Origin: Paenibacillus periandrae
GTDB taxonomy: Bacteria > Bacillota > Bacilli > Paenibacillales > NBRC-103111
Direction of reading: 5' to 3'
Assembly (NCBI RefSeq): GCF_022458865.1
Contig: NZ_JAJNMU010000030.1
Coordinates: 46,048 to 110,047 of the forward strand
DNA: 64,000 nt
The notes under the pieces: generated by a model
Told to the model about the DNA's origin: nothing
Databases searched by the model: none
The model's input: the letters and a program-made list of their open reading frames with translations, nothing else
Position numbers and translations under genes: made by a program
In this document: positions 27,121 through 36,268 of the stretch, piece by piece
Layout of the letters: each line of letters opens with the position of its first letter
How positions within the stretch are numbered: position 1 is the stretch's first letter

Positions 27121-27512
27121 ACTGATTTTTTTGATAGATACGAACATAGGCCTGTATGGCCGTATAATTCGTTATGATGACATCATGCCACCAAAATGGT
27201 TACGTGTGGATATTACAAAGCCGTTGAGTTTGAATTTTATACGTATGTGCATAAAACTCCTTTAACGCATTTGGAACCTACCGCGTGCTACTTGTCCTGA
27301 TGCAGGGGGAACAGGTATAACAGAACAGAAAGGTTAAACAAGAGGATGTAGCCCAAGCTAAGTCACGGGAGCGTTCTCTCTTTTTATGTGCTATTTGCGT
27401 GAAACTGGTTACGAAAAATCATACGAAATCAGCGATGCGGTCACATTAACCTCACCTCGATAGTTATATATGGTGAAGACTCAACAGAAATTTCGAAAGG
27501 AGGTTTGCAATC
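27121..27512. other. Intergenic region without a supported gene
   Basis: A 47-codon open stretch directly after the kinase-like gene has no start or recognisable sequence. TGAAAC near 27399 followed 16 bases later by TACGAA vaguely resembles an ECF-type promoter for the sigma factor downstream; this is weak. Confidence 0.35.
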
Positions 27513-28073
27513 ATGGAGACGAAGAAACACATCGATCAGGTTCTTGACGGTGACCCGGACGCATTTGAACTTATTGTTCGGCACTTTCAGAGGAAGATAT
27601 TTACGTTTTGTTATTTTATGCTTGGAAATCGGCAGGAAGCGGAAGACGCCGCGCAAGAGGTTTTTTTTAAAGCATACAGGAATTTGGCGAGCTATCGTCA
27701 TGACAGTGACAACTTATTTTTGGCATGGCTGTATAAGATTGCAGCTAATCATTGCAGCACCTTGCTCAAAAGAAAAAAGCGATGGTATCTTCTCATGCCG
27801 TTATTTGAAAACGTTGGTAATGAAAAGAGTGCTGAGCAGTCCTTTTCCGATCAAGAGGATATTGATTTGCAGTGGCTAGAAGGATTAACAGCAGCGGAAA
27901 AGGAGATTATAGCGTTACGAGTCATCGAAGATCGACCTTTCGAAGAAATTTCAACTATCTTGGGAATCAGTTCAGCTACAGTACGGAAGCGATTCGAACG
28001 CCTTAAAATGAAATTAAAAAGAAATAGAAACCAATCGGAGGGCAAACGGAATGAACAACGATATGAATGTTAA
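27513..28073 (+). CDS. ECF-type RNA polymerase sigma factor
   Basis: A 186-residue sigma factor with region 2 (DAFELIVRHFQRKIFTFCYF...EAEDAAQEVFFKAYRNLASY) and region 4 (LTAAEKEIIALRVIEDRPFE...SSATVRKRFERLKMKLK). GAAAGGAGG precedes ATG 27513. Its end overlaps the next gene by 23 bases, a standard sigma/anti-sigma coupling. SigV/SigW-like groups respond to envelope stress, but the trigger here is unknown. Confidence 0.93.
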   Translation: METKKHIDQVLDGDPDAFELIVRHFQRKIFTFCYFMLGNRQEAEDAAQEVFFKAYRNLASYRHDSDNLFLAWLYKIAANHCSTLLKRKKRWYLLMPLFENVGNEKSAEQSFSDQEDIDLQWLEGLTAAEKEIIALRVIEDRPFEEISTILGISSATVRKRFERLKMKLKRNRNQSEGKRNEQRYEC

Positions 28074-28860
28074 TAGTTTAATTCGTAGAATGAAAGAGAC
28101 AAGGCTGCCTGAAGTCGATGTAACCACTAAAGTGATGCAAAGAGTATACTGCTTCCATGGAAAGCATCGTCTTCATAGGAAGCAAAGATGGGCTTTTAGA
28201 AAAAGTCCTGTATGGATTGCCATGAGCATATTGTTGTTTATTGCTACTGCATCAGTTAGCGCTGCTATTCTTTATAAAACCACTTGGAATGGAGTCCAAG
28301 TTTATATCGGTGGTAATACCAAAGATACGATCAAAACTGCTAACACGAATGAACCATCGTATAAGGAAAAGCTTGAGACAGTGCTATCAAAATCGGCAGA
28401 TATATGGAAGACGATATCATTAGATGAAGCAGAGAAAGAATTTCCGTTCACTCTATTGAGGCCGCAAGCTAGCAAATTTTCGCTTGTTAAATCGCTTGGT
28501 GTGGTCCCGCAGGATAAAAACTATCATGTGAAGTCAGCCGATGAATGGTGGTTGGGTGGATTTTACGACATTTTCCAGTGGAATCAACATGACATTATGG
28601 TGAGACAAAATATGGACGTTGAAATGACGGAGTCTGTGCAGAATCCGAAGAAAACGATGTCCATGACCTTTCAAGATTCTCCTTGGGAGAGTGTCGAAGT
28701 GGACGATGATACCCTGGCTATATTTATGGCTAACGGTACTGAGAAGTTGCTGATAGTAAAGTACAAAACGGCTGACAGTAAAGTTATTTCTATAGAATTG
28801 GAGGGAGATATCGCGAAGGAAGATTTGGTAAAGTTGGCAAAGGCTTATGTAGGAAAATAA
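28051..28860 (+). CDS. Anti-sigma factor-like membrane protein with C-terminal DUF4367-like domain
   Basis: A 269-residue protein. A basic N-terminal cytoplasmic segment (~60 residues, probable sigma-binding part) precedes one TM helix (PVWIAMSILLFIATASVSAA). A C-terminal extracytoplasmic domain follows, with the segment FPFTLLRPQASKF typical of DUF4367 proteins. It overlaps the sigma gene by 23 bases with a GGAGGG site inside the sigma gene. It should hold the sigma factor inactive at the membrane until signalled. Function is inferred from position and architecture. Confidence 0.8.
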   Translation: MNNDMNVNSLIRRMKETRLPEVDVTTKVMQRVYCFHGKHRLHRKQRWAFRKSPVWIAMSILLFIATASVSAAILYKTTWNGVQVYIGGNTKDTIKTANTNEPSYKEKLETVLSKSADIWKTISLDEAEKEFPFTLLRPQASKFSLVKSLGVVPQDKNYHVKSADEWWLGGFYDIFQWNQHDIMVRQNMDVEMTESVQNPKKTMSMTFQDSPWESVEVDDDTLAIFMANGTEKLLIVKYKTADSKVISIELEGDIAKEDLVKLAKAYVGK

Positions 28861-29045
28861 TTTACGTATAAAGAATGGATTAAGCAGGGGCTAGCACCCA
28901 CAATAATCGGCGTGACTAGTGACATAGAGAAACGAGCAGCAGCCTCATGCTTCAATCCCATCCAAAAACCTGCAGTTATACTTGATCCGGACCTCGAGAA
29001 ACCAGGAATTAATGCTAGGGACTGAAAAAATCCAGTAAGTACACA
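28850..29045 (-). pseudogene. Fragment of undecaprenyl-diphosphatase UppP/BacA
   Basis: The complement reads SLALIPGFSRSGSSITAGFW then MGLKHEAAARFSMSLVTPIIVGA, matching the PGxSRSG catalytic region of UppP. Only ~60 of ~270 residues remain, without the N-terminal or C-terminal membrane segments. Confidence 0.7.
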
Positions 29046-29130
29046 TGGCAACTTTTTTCCAACTTATGGCGTCTATAATCATAGATTAGGTGCGTATAAG
29101 GAGGTTTTTTGCATTTTAACGAGGCAAGCC

Positions 29131-31002
29131 ATGATGAACAAAAGACTGGTACTGGCAGCGGCTATAGCATTATACGGATGGGCATCAATTTGGGAGGGGG
29201 GTACTGCCACAACGATGGCAGCTGAAGTTACTACTTCGGAGGCGAAGACCATTACCCTGTTTGAAAATACGACCTTACGGGATGAAACCGGGAAGGCAAT
29301 TGGAATCATAGCCCCTCAGCGGGTATCCATATTGGAAACATCACAGCGTAGAATTGGACATGGAGAAGGGTATTCAGTACCGATCTATTTGATCTCCACC
29401 TGGGCAGGAAAAGCATGGATTATGCCGGAAAATGCACTGGTCGGAGAACAAAAGCCGGTTGAAAGCAATCTGGAACTTTTCGGTGTAGAGTCCCTTTACA
29501 GTGATCCGGGTCTTACCAAACCAACGGGGATTCAATTGGCACCGCAAATGGTGAAAGTAAAAGCGAAATGGGATAACCGCTACTTGATTGAGACGATCAA
29601 CGGCGAGAGATGGATAGCTCCGCGTCAGCAGTTTTTATCCGGTGTCAGGGAGGTACAACAAGAAATCCTGTTAAAAAGTACGACGAAGCTTTTTCGCTAT
29701 CCATACAGCCTGGAAACAGGATCGGCTATAAGCCCCCAGAAGGTGAAGGTGAATGCGGTATGGCGAAATTGGTACCGTACCGATTCCTGGTTGGGAACGG
29801 TCTGGTTTAAACTTCATGAACTGGAGGCATCTGATGAGCAGAACCAGGTTGAGGTCGATTTTTCGTACAGATATTTCGATCCAACAAGTCGAAAAACAGC
29901 AATTAATGTCATGACGCAGTTGGGTCCAAGCTGGAGCGGACATAAAGAATCCATCCCTGTTGAATTCAGTGTTTGGTTCTATAATGAGCTGGGGCAACGA
30001 ATCGGGATTTCAGATGGAGCGACAACGAGCCTTATTTATGGTGAACAGACAAACATCCGTTTATCAGTGGACAATGATATTACCAAATACGCCTACGCCA
30101 CTATTCATATCGGGATGCTATCAGGCCAAACTCATAACGATTTGAATACCTCTGATCCTATGGAGCTTGCAGATCCAAGCCAACCTGCGCTGCGTCTTGG
30201 TGCCATTCATATTAGGCAGGATGGAGAATATAGCGTTATCCAAGGACAATTCCAACTGGATAAGAAGGGACAAAACCGGGTGAAAGGGTCGCTAGCCTTC
30301 CTTGATTCCAATGGAAAAGTACTAGGAAAGGCTCCGCTGGACCTTGCTACGGATACAAGTTTTCCGGGAAAAGGAACCATGAGGGCTTTTGAAGCCGTTC
30401 TTTCGGAAGATATAACGGGCTATACCGATGTTAAATTACAAGTAACCTCTGTAGAGCAAGGAGATGAAATCATACTAACACCATTTCAAGAGGAACACGC
30501 CTTGGTAGATAAGATTGACGCAAGGAAAGTCAAATACCCACTTACAGACAAAACAATTCGGGTTGCAAGCGACATTTCGCTGGTTCAAAGAGATCAGGGA
30601 ATGATTTCCATTCCATTGCAAAAACGTCCATACACCGATTCGACTTTTTTCGAAATAGGGTACTCTTTATATGGTGCTGCGACAAAAATCCAAGGTGAAT
30701 TCTTCGTTACTTCGCTTATCAACGCAGATGCCCAATTTCAGGTTATAGACAGCAATAAAGGCACGGTGTTATTCCAAAGTCCCAAACTAAACTCCGGAGA
30801 CAAGCCTTTGGCGTTTAACGTGGACACGACCGACGTCAAAGAGCTTACGATGAAAGTCTACTCGTTATCCGAACCTGAAGCCCAAGTGAACGCTGTGTTT
30901 CGGAATCTTGTTGTAGAGGCCAACGCATCCATTCCGGAATCGATGTTTGATATCACTCAACCGATTCATGTACCCTTTCGGTCTGCCGAAAATGGTGGTT
31001 AG
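29131..31002 (+). CDS. Large secreted protein with three N-terminal SH3b-like repeats, unknown function
   Basis: 623 residues with an N-terminal signal peptide (MMNKRLVLAAAIALYGWASI, cleavage near MAAE). Three repeats of ~60-70 residues follow (~39-105, 112-170 and 176-235). Each contains a run like LYSDPGL...GIQLAPQMVKVKAKWDNRYLIE...WIAPR, resembling bacterial SH3-like wall-binding modules. The remaining ~380 residues form beta-rich segments with no family I can name. An AAGGAGG site lies at 29099-29105, well upstream of the ATGATG at 29131, so the start could be an upstream alternative codon. It probably sits at or in the wall. Monocistronic as far as I can see. Confidence 0.75.
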   Translation: MMNKRLVLAAAIALYGWASIWEGGTATTMAAEVTTSEAKTITLFENTTLRDETGKAIGIIAPQRVSILETSQRRIGHGEGYSVPIYLISTWAGKAWIMPENALVGEQKPVESNLELFGVESLYSDPGLTKPTGIQLAPQMVKVKAKWDNRYLIETINGERWIAPRQQFLSGVREVQQEILLKSTTKLFRYPYSLETGSAISPQKVKVNAVWRNWYRTDSWLGTVWFKLHELEASDEQNQVEVDFSYRYFDPTSRKTAINVMTQLGPSWSGHKESIPVEFSVWFYNELGQRIGISDGATTSLIYGEQTNIRLSVDNDITKYAYATIHIGMLSGQTHNDLNTSDPMELADPSQPALRLGAIHIRQDGEYSVIQGQFQLDKKGQNRVKGSLAFLDSNGKVLGKAPLDLATDTSFPGKGTMRAFEAVLSEDITGYTDVKLQVTSVEQGDEIILTPFQEEHALVDKIDARKVKYPLTDKTIRVASDISLVQRDQGMISIPLQKRPYTDSTFFEIGYSLYGAATKIQGEFFVTSLINADAQFQVIDSNKGTVLFQSPKLNSGDKPLAFNVDTTDVKELTMKVYSLSEPEAQVNAVFRNLVVEANASIPESMFDITQPIHVPFRSAENGG

Positions 31003-31167
31003 TATAAATATTGAATTTCAGCAATCTATAAGAAACCAAATTCTTAAAAACATGATATAGTTTAGAAAAGGGAGGATGAGCATGTTAGGCGCCTGCTCGA
31101 TCGATAAGTGCTCTTCATTAGAATTTCGCTTATATCTTTTCTTTACAAATAAAATACGGCCCAGGTA

Positions 31168-31203
31168 TTGACATAAACAACTGTTACTATTATTGTATCA
31201 GTT
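31168..31203 (+). promoter_or_regulatory. Promoter with overlapping inverted repeat before the MFS gene
   Basis: TTGACA at 31168-31173 and TATTGT at 31191-31196, spacer 17. AACTG and CAGTT form an inverted repeat around the -10 box (31179-31203), a plausible repressor site, although no regulator gene is adjacent. This promoter rules out the longest possible start at 31193. Confidence 0.65.
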
Positions 31204-31264
31204 AGTGAGCGAACAGAATCGCTTACAAATAGAGATTATTTTGGAGAGGGAAGTGGAATCGATA

Positions 31265-32698
31265 GTGAAGCAATACAATACGCGGGCCATCATGGCGTCG
31301 CTGCTTATCTGTGGCTTCGTCGGCATGTTCAGTGAGACAGCACTCAATATCGCAATCAGCAATTTAATGGACGTGTTCCAAATTTCAGCCGCGACTGCTC
31401 AATGGTTAACGACGGGCTTTCTGCTGACGCTCGGTATTTTGATGCCGATGACGGGGCTGCTGCTGCAATGGTTTACAACAAGGCAATTGTTTATCGGCTC
31501 ACTCGCGAGCTCAATCATAGGCACATTGATCGCGGCGATAGCGTTCAATTTCGAAATGTTAATGGTAGCTCGCGTTCTGCAAGCGATTGGCATGGGCTTA
31601 TTAATTCCGCTCATGTTCAATACGATCCTTATCGTCTATCCTCCAGAGAAGCGGGGAGCTGCGATGGGCTTCGTCGGTCTTGTCATCATGTTCGCTCCAG
31701 CGACCGGCCCAACTGTGGCAGGTATCCTGATCGAATATTTAACATGGCACTATATCTTCTGGCTCTCACTGCCGTTTTTAGTCATAGGGCTATTGGTGGG
31801 TTTAAAGTATTTGGAAAATGTGACAGAACTTGCGAAGCCTCGCATTGATCTGTTATCCATCGTATTGTCCACGATCGGCTTTGGTGGTGTCGTATTCGGC
31901 TTCAGTAAGGCAGGCGAAGGCGAGCAAGGCTGGACCAGCACGATTGTAGTCGCATCAATTGTCATCGGGCTAGTCGCGCTTGCGTTGTTCGCGCTGCGGC
32001 AAATATTCATGCGCGAGCCAATGATGAACTTGCGTGTTTTCAAGTACCCGATGTTCGTCGTGGGCCTACTTATGGTATTGTCATGTATGATGATCATTTT
32101 GTCGAGCATGATTATTTTGCCGATGTATCTGCAGAATGGGATGAGACTGTCCGCGTTCGCTGCTGGGCTCATGTTGCTGCCAGGCAGCGCGCTGAATGGC
32201 ATCCTGTCGCCGCAAATGGGTCGCTTGTTCGATAAATATGGGCCCAAATGGCTCGTCATTCCCGGCCTTTTCATCGTCGCGGCAATGTTATGGTTTTTCT
32301 CAGGCATTACCTTGGCTTCTTCGATCACTTTGATCGTCGCCTTGCACATTGGTCTCATGGTCGGTATTTCCATGGTTTGGATGCCATCGCAGACAAACGG
32401 CCTGAACCAGTTGCCACCGGAGCTGTATCCGCACGGCACAGCGGTTATGAACACGCTGCAGCAGGTCGCAGGTGCGATCGGCACGGCGGTAGCAATAAGC
32501 ATCCTTACAAAAGGTATGGAAAAGTACTTGCACAACTCACCTGCACCGAATGAGCTGACCGAGATGGCGAAAGCGATGACTTTCGGCTCGCAGAACGTGT
32601 TCTTTTTCGCAATGATCGTGACGATTATCGGTCTGGCCATAGCGTTCTTTATCCGCCGCGTTGTCGTTAACCGTGCAGCGATGAGTCCTATGCATTGA
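31265..32698 (+). CDS. MFS multidrug efflux transporter, DHA2 (14-TM) family
   Basis: A drug:H+ antiporter of ~477 residues with about 14 membrane segments. Motifs include AQWLTTGFLLTLGILMPMTG near the N-terminus, MVARVLQAIGMGLLIPLMFN and GPTVAGILIEYLTWHYIFWL (motif C region). GTG 31265 fits the promoter at 31168; a GTG at 31253 is alternative. GGAGAGGG lies just upstream. A terminator follows the stop. EmrB/LmrB-like pumps of this kind export hydrophobic drugs or peptides. Confidence 0.88.
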   Translation: MKQYNTRAIMASLLICGFVGMFSETALNIAISNLMDVFQISAATAQWLTTGFLLTLGILMPMTGLLLQWFTTRQLFIGSLASSIIGTLIAAIAFNFEMLMVARVLQAIGMGLLIPLMFNTILIVYPPEKRGAAMGFVGLVIMFAPATGPTVAGILIEYLTWHYIFWLSLPFLVIGLLVGLKYLENVTELAKPRIDLLSIVLSTIGFGGVVFGFSKAGEGEQGWTSTIVVASIVIGLVALALFALRQIFMREPMMNLRVFKYPMFVVGLLMVLSCMMIILSSMIILPMYLQNGMRLSAFAAGLMLLPGSALNGILSPQMGRLFDKYGPKWLVIPGLFIVAAMLWFFSGITLASSITLIVALHIGLMVGISMVWMPSQTNGLNQLPPELYPHGTAVMNTLQQVAGAIGTAVAISILTKGMEKYLHNSPAPNELTEMAKAMTFGSQNVFFFAMIVTIIGLAIAFFIRRVVVNRAAMSPMH

Positions 32699-32706
32699 TT
32701 TTTCTA

Positions 32707-32733
32707 AAAGGGAGCCCACGGGCTCCTTTTTTT
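32707..32733 (+). terminator. Rho-independent terminator
   Basis: GGAGCC (32711-32716) and GGCTCC (32721-32726) form a GC-rich stem followed by seven T. Confidence 0.88.
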
Positions 32734-32810
32734 CGTGCTATCTGAAAGTTGTGATCTTATAGGTGATAACATGAGCGTCGAACGGTTGGCTTATACAGTA
32801 AGACAGTATA

Positions 32811-32967
32811 AATGAACCTCTGAAGGGAAAAGTGGCTTTGGTGGCAGGTGCAGCACGCGACGCTGGTAGAGGAATAGCTATTGAATTAGGTGGGATAACG
32901 ATTCAAGTTAAGGAAGAAACTGGCGTGACGCCACTGCTCTTCAGGAGACAAAAAAATAAAGCTTGAA
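32811..32967 (+). pseudogene. N-terminal SDR fragment
   Basis: The frame reads LKGKVALVAGAARDAGRGIA, the cofactor-binding start of an SDR, and then loses similarity after ~30 residues. It ends at 32967 inside a terminator stem. A remnant. Confidence 0.55.
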
Positions 32968-32983
32968 TACTCAAGCTTTATTA
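32956..32983. terminator. Bidirectional terminator
   Basis: AATAAAGCTTGA and TCAAGCTTTATT form a 12-bp perfect stem with a 4-base loop and A/T flanks. It serves the GH88 gene on the minus strand that ends at 32995. Confidence 0.85.
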
Positions 32984-32994
32984 AAGATTCACTC

Positions 32995-34101
32995 TTATAG
33001 TTCAGTATGATACAATGCTTCGGCTAACAACACGATCACTAAAGCTTGTCCGTAGGCAGTCGGCGCGAACACGATCTTTTTATAGTCTTCCTTATGTTCA
33101 CATACCGGAGTTCCCCCTGAGACGTTTAACACCGTACCGTCTTCGGAGATGTTCTCCAGCACCGCGGCAACCGCTTTTCGGCATGGTGCCAGGTAGCTCG
33201 AATCCAATAAGCCAAGGCGGATCCCCTTCAGGATGCCTGCAGTAATCGCTGCCGAGCCGGATACCTCTGTATAGCTGTCCTTATCGTCAAGCAGAGTGTG
33301 CCAAAGTCCGTTCGCATGCTGCAATTCAACCAATTTATCTACTTGGGCCTTATATGTGCCGAAAATAAGGTCACGGGACTCCTCCGTTATGGAATCCTGC
33401 ATAATTTCCAAAAACTCAGGGGCGGCAAGTGTAAACCAACTATTTCCCCGGCACCAATGCGCTGCACTGAAATTGTTTTGATGATTGAAATCGTAGCCAT
33501 GGAAGAACAAGGAATTCCCGGGATTAAAGATATATTTGATATGAGTTGCAAACTGGTAGGTCGCCTCGTTCATCCAACCTGGATTGTTATATTTTTTGCC
33601 CATTTTGGCGGTGAACAGCACAACCATAAACAAAGTATCGATCCAAATTTCTTGATCGTGCAGGTTTAATTCGAACTTCGAAGTATTGCCGGAGGTTACA
33701 TGCTGAATCCCGTTCTCCTTCGTCCGCGGACACTCATTTTCAACCCATTGCATCCATTCCAAAGCAAGCTTCTCCACGCTGGGCAGGTCCATCAGGGTAA
33801 GTAAAGGCGCCGTTGTATTAACATTTTTGAGGGGCAGCCCACGCTCAATCTGTTCATTGGACCACTTCACGAAGAAGTCCTGATACCCGTCAAAGCCTTC
33901 TTGATTCGTAAGTTTATTTAAGCCGTACAAGCCGATGCCCTGCGGCCAGTCCCATTCGTCCATTCCAAAGTCACGGGGAAAGTACCCCAAGGCTTTACCT
34001 TCGGCAGCCAATTCCTTTAAATGGCTTTCGTTGTCGGGTCTTTTTAAATGTAACAGCTGATTGATGACTTTCTTTAATTCATGTTGGATGGTATTCTGCA
34101 T
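32995..34101 (-). CDS. Glycoside hydrolase family 88/105 (unsaturated glycuronyl hydrolase, YteR/YesR-like)
   Basis: A 368-residue cytosolic enzyme of the (alpha/alpha)6 barrel type that removes unsaturated uronic acid residues left by polysaccharide lyases. Visible motifs are GMDEWDWPQGIGLYGL (catalytic Asp region), HWCRGNSWFTLAAPEF and WHTLLDDKDSYTEVSGSAAI near the C-terminus, as in rhamnogalacturonyl hydrolases. AGGAGTAAC precedes ATG 34101. No lyase or transporter adjoins it, so it would act on products of distant genes. Confidence 0.9.
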   Translation of the reverse strand: MQNTIQHELKKVINQLLHLKRPDNESHLKELAAEGKALGYFPRDFGMDEWDWPQGIGLYGLNKLTNQEGFDGYQDFFVKWSNEQIERGLPLKNVNTTAPLLTLMDLPSVEKLALEWMQWVENECPRTKENGIQHVTSGNTSKFELNLHDQEIWIDTLFMVVLFTAKMGKKYNNPGWMNEATYQFATHIKYIFNPGNSLFFHGYDFNHQNNFSAAHWCRGNSWFTLAAPEFLEIMQDSITEESRDLIFGTYKAQVDKLVELQHANGLWHTLLDDKDSYTEVSGSAAITAGILKGIRLGLLDSSYLAPCRKAVAAVLENISEDGTVLNVSGGTPVCEHKEDYKKIVFAPTAYGQALVIVLLAEALYHTEL

Positions 34102-34332
34102 GAGAGTTACTCCTTTTTGTTTGTGTTTGTTTAATAGTACATTCCGATTGTAGAAAAGCGCTTAACCAAATAGAAAACAATATAAAGACAGAACTTATTG
34201 CCATTGTACCTTCTTTTCTCTTTCTGAGCAACGTAAAAAAGAAAAAGAAACCGGTAAAGCGATCCATCTTGCAACTTTCGTCTATCAGGATCAGTCCATA
34301 TTATAAATACCAATACTTAACAGTGGGGAGAT
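34102..34332. other. Intergenic region between divergent genes
   Basis: It should hold the promoters for the GH88 gene (minus) and the 34333 gene (plus). A/T-rich, with no clear consensus pair or palindrome. Confidence 0.35.
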
Positions 34333-35382
34333 ATGGAAATTTTGATGAAAAGGAACTGGAAGGTCTTAACTGCTGCATGTGTTGGATTCATGATTATCTC
34401 GGGTTCTGTCTTAGCTGCAGCGCCTGATGTACGGCTTTTTATCAATAAAGTGGAATTTGCCGACAGCGCCCTGATGCTGAACATGGACTCAGGAACAGCA
34501 ATGGTATCCTTGAGATCTATAGTGGAACAGCTCCAGGGAAAATTGACTTATAAGGACAACAGCATCTACGTAACTATGCCTGAATCGTCCATTTTAACTA
34601 TGAAAGTGAATAGTCTGGAGAAAGCACTGATTGCTGAATCTCCAGAAGAAGCGGTTTTAACATGGATCCGCGGTGTGCAAAAGAGAAGCGGTGCCATGCA
34701 GTATGCAGTTTTATCACCGGCTTTACGGCAAAACACCAAACAGGAATTTGAAGACCACATTTGGGTAACCGGTGGCTCTAGCCCCCACATGGGAAAGGTT
34801 GAACAGCTGCACTCCAGAGAGATAACATCAGATAAGGTTCAAATTTCATTTGATTATCCGCTTGTTGTGATGAATGAAACGATTGGAACGGGGAGTGCCT
34901 CCTTGACTGTGGAAAAGATACCACGGGAATCATCCGACTACTGGGCCATCTCGGGTATTGATCTGAAAAATCCGGGTGATACAGGGATCATGATCGGAGC
35001 TAATGTCCCAACAATCCCCTATACAAACACACAATATAATTTCACAATGACCCTTCCTGCAAGCTGGGAGGGCAAATATGAAGTAGTGGATAACGTATCC
35101 GGCTTTGCAGGACATAATCTTGATTTTATTAATAAAGCAACTAAATATGGAATACTATTCACGATTTCTGTGTGGTCGACAAAATTTTGGGAAGAACATG
35201 AAAAGGAAATCCATGGGCAAATTCGCGCGACCAAAATTGGAGAACAAGGTGACCATGTATACATATTTCATACACCATCCGATGTGCAGTACGATCCCAG
35301 CGATGATAAGGCAACGGAAGATTACCAGACCATGTTTAGGGATGTCCAAGCAATTAGGGGTTCTTTCAAGATTAAAGAATGA
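34333..35382 (+). CDS. Secreted protein with copper-amine-oxidase-type N-terminal domain
   Basis: 349 residues with a signal peptide (cleavage near SVLAAAP, residue ~32). A ~70-residue domain of the copper amine oxidase N-terminal-like type follows (VRLFINKVEF...AMVSLRSIVEQLQGKLTYKD). This is a small beta/alpha unit common in Paenibacillus surface proteins with no relation to enzymatic activity. A second region (~97-210) resembles a DUF4878/NTF2-like fold (SPEEAVLTWIRGVQ), and the C-terminus has an unidentified module. GGGGAG precedes ATG 34333. Role at the surface unknown. Confidence 0.78.
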   Translation: MEILMKRNWKVLTAACVGFMIISGSVLAAAPDVRLFINKVEFADSALMLNMDSGTAMVSLRSIVEQLQGKLTYKDNSIYVTMPESSILTMKVNSLEKALIAESPEEAVLTWIRGVQKRSGAMQYAVLSPALRQNTKQEFEDHIWVTGGSSPHMGKVEQLHSREITSDKVQISFDYPLVVMNETIGTGSASLTVEKIPRESSDYWAISGIDLKNPGDTGIMIGANVPTIPYTNTQYNFTMTLPASWEGKYEVVDNVSGFAGHNLDFINKATKYGILFTISVWSTKFWEEHEKEIHGQIRATKIGEQGDHVYIFHTPSDVQYDPSDDKATEDYQTMFRDVQAIRGSFKIKE

Positions 35383-35393
35383 CAAGAAAAATA

Positions 35394-36123
35394 TGAATAA
35401 GAAGAACATAGTTTTTGGTAATATAAATGGAATAAGATATGGAGTGTTATATACTTCAGTTGGCATACATGATTTTAACCAAATAGAAGAAACCGCAGAA
35501 TTAAATGAAAGCGTGGGTAGCTATATTGCAACTATTCACAATGCTTGGGATTCATATGATTTTGGAATTAACCGTTTGAATTTAGATGCAGATTTATTTA
35601 TTCATAGATCTATGAACGCGATAAGACAATTTTCAACGATATATGGTTGTGATATCGATTTTTTAGAGAATGTTGCAAAACAGGTAAAAAATAAGTTAGC
35701 AAGCTTATCGGTCGAAAAACCACAATATGGGTTATGCCATGGAGACATCTATGGTGGGAATATGCGGGTTGATGCAGACTACAATCCGATCCTATTTTAT
35801 TTTGATTTTTGTGGGAATGGATGGAGAGCTTATGATATTTCCGTGTACGCTTTCCCGTTTGGCATGGGCAGTGATGTAACAAAATTGAAAATGAGAGAAC
35901 AACGGAAGAATCAGTTTTTGGAAGGATATAACAAAATTAGAACTATGAGCGAAGACGAAATAAACTCTATTCCCCTCTTTATTCCGTTTAGAAGAATTTT
36001 AATATTGGGACACTATACGTTTCTTTTCTTTCTGATACGTGGGGAGACTCTGCAGTCATAAGGAATGTTAATCAAGATATTGTTATGCTTAAAAAATGGT
36101 TGGAACTAAACCCAATATTCTAA
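35394..36123 (+). pseudogene. Aminoglycoside phosphotransferase-like kinase, broken
   Basis: The catalytic lobe is recognisable: YGLCHGDIYGGNMRVDADYN (HGDxxxxN) and ILFYFDFCGNGWRAYDIS (second Asp). The N-lobe with the ATP-binding loop is missing; only ~40 residues precede the helical part. At GGGG near 36042 the frame must shift to read GDSAVIRNVNQDIVMLKKWL up to a stop at 36123, the normal C-terminus. Relatives include homoserine-kinase-like and drug-phosphorylating enzymes. Both truncation and frameshift suggest an inactive remnant. Confidence 0.65.
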
Positions 36124-36268
36124 CTATTGTTAACGGGAACGATAGCTTCATGACGAACAGGCGGCCGGCATTTTTGGCTGCATGTTGAACTATCGGGCAG
36201 ATTTGCTCAATCATCGGGCATTATTGGACTATATTTATGGGGAGCGATGGTGCGGCTAATCCGAGTCG

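Noticed and set aside
31750..32640. 296-residue frame on the minus strand
   Set aside because: Exact antisense of the MFS transporter gene; Met/Ile/Thr-rich with no ribosome site.
35105..35393. N-terminal part of the frame that opens at 35105
   Set aside because: Overlaps the 34333 secreted protein in another frame; similarity to the phosphotransferase begins only after 35394.
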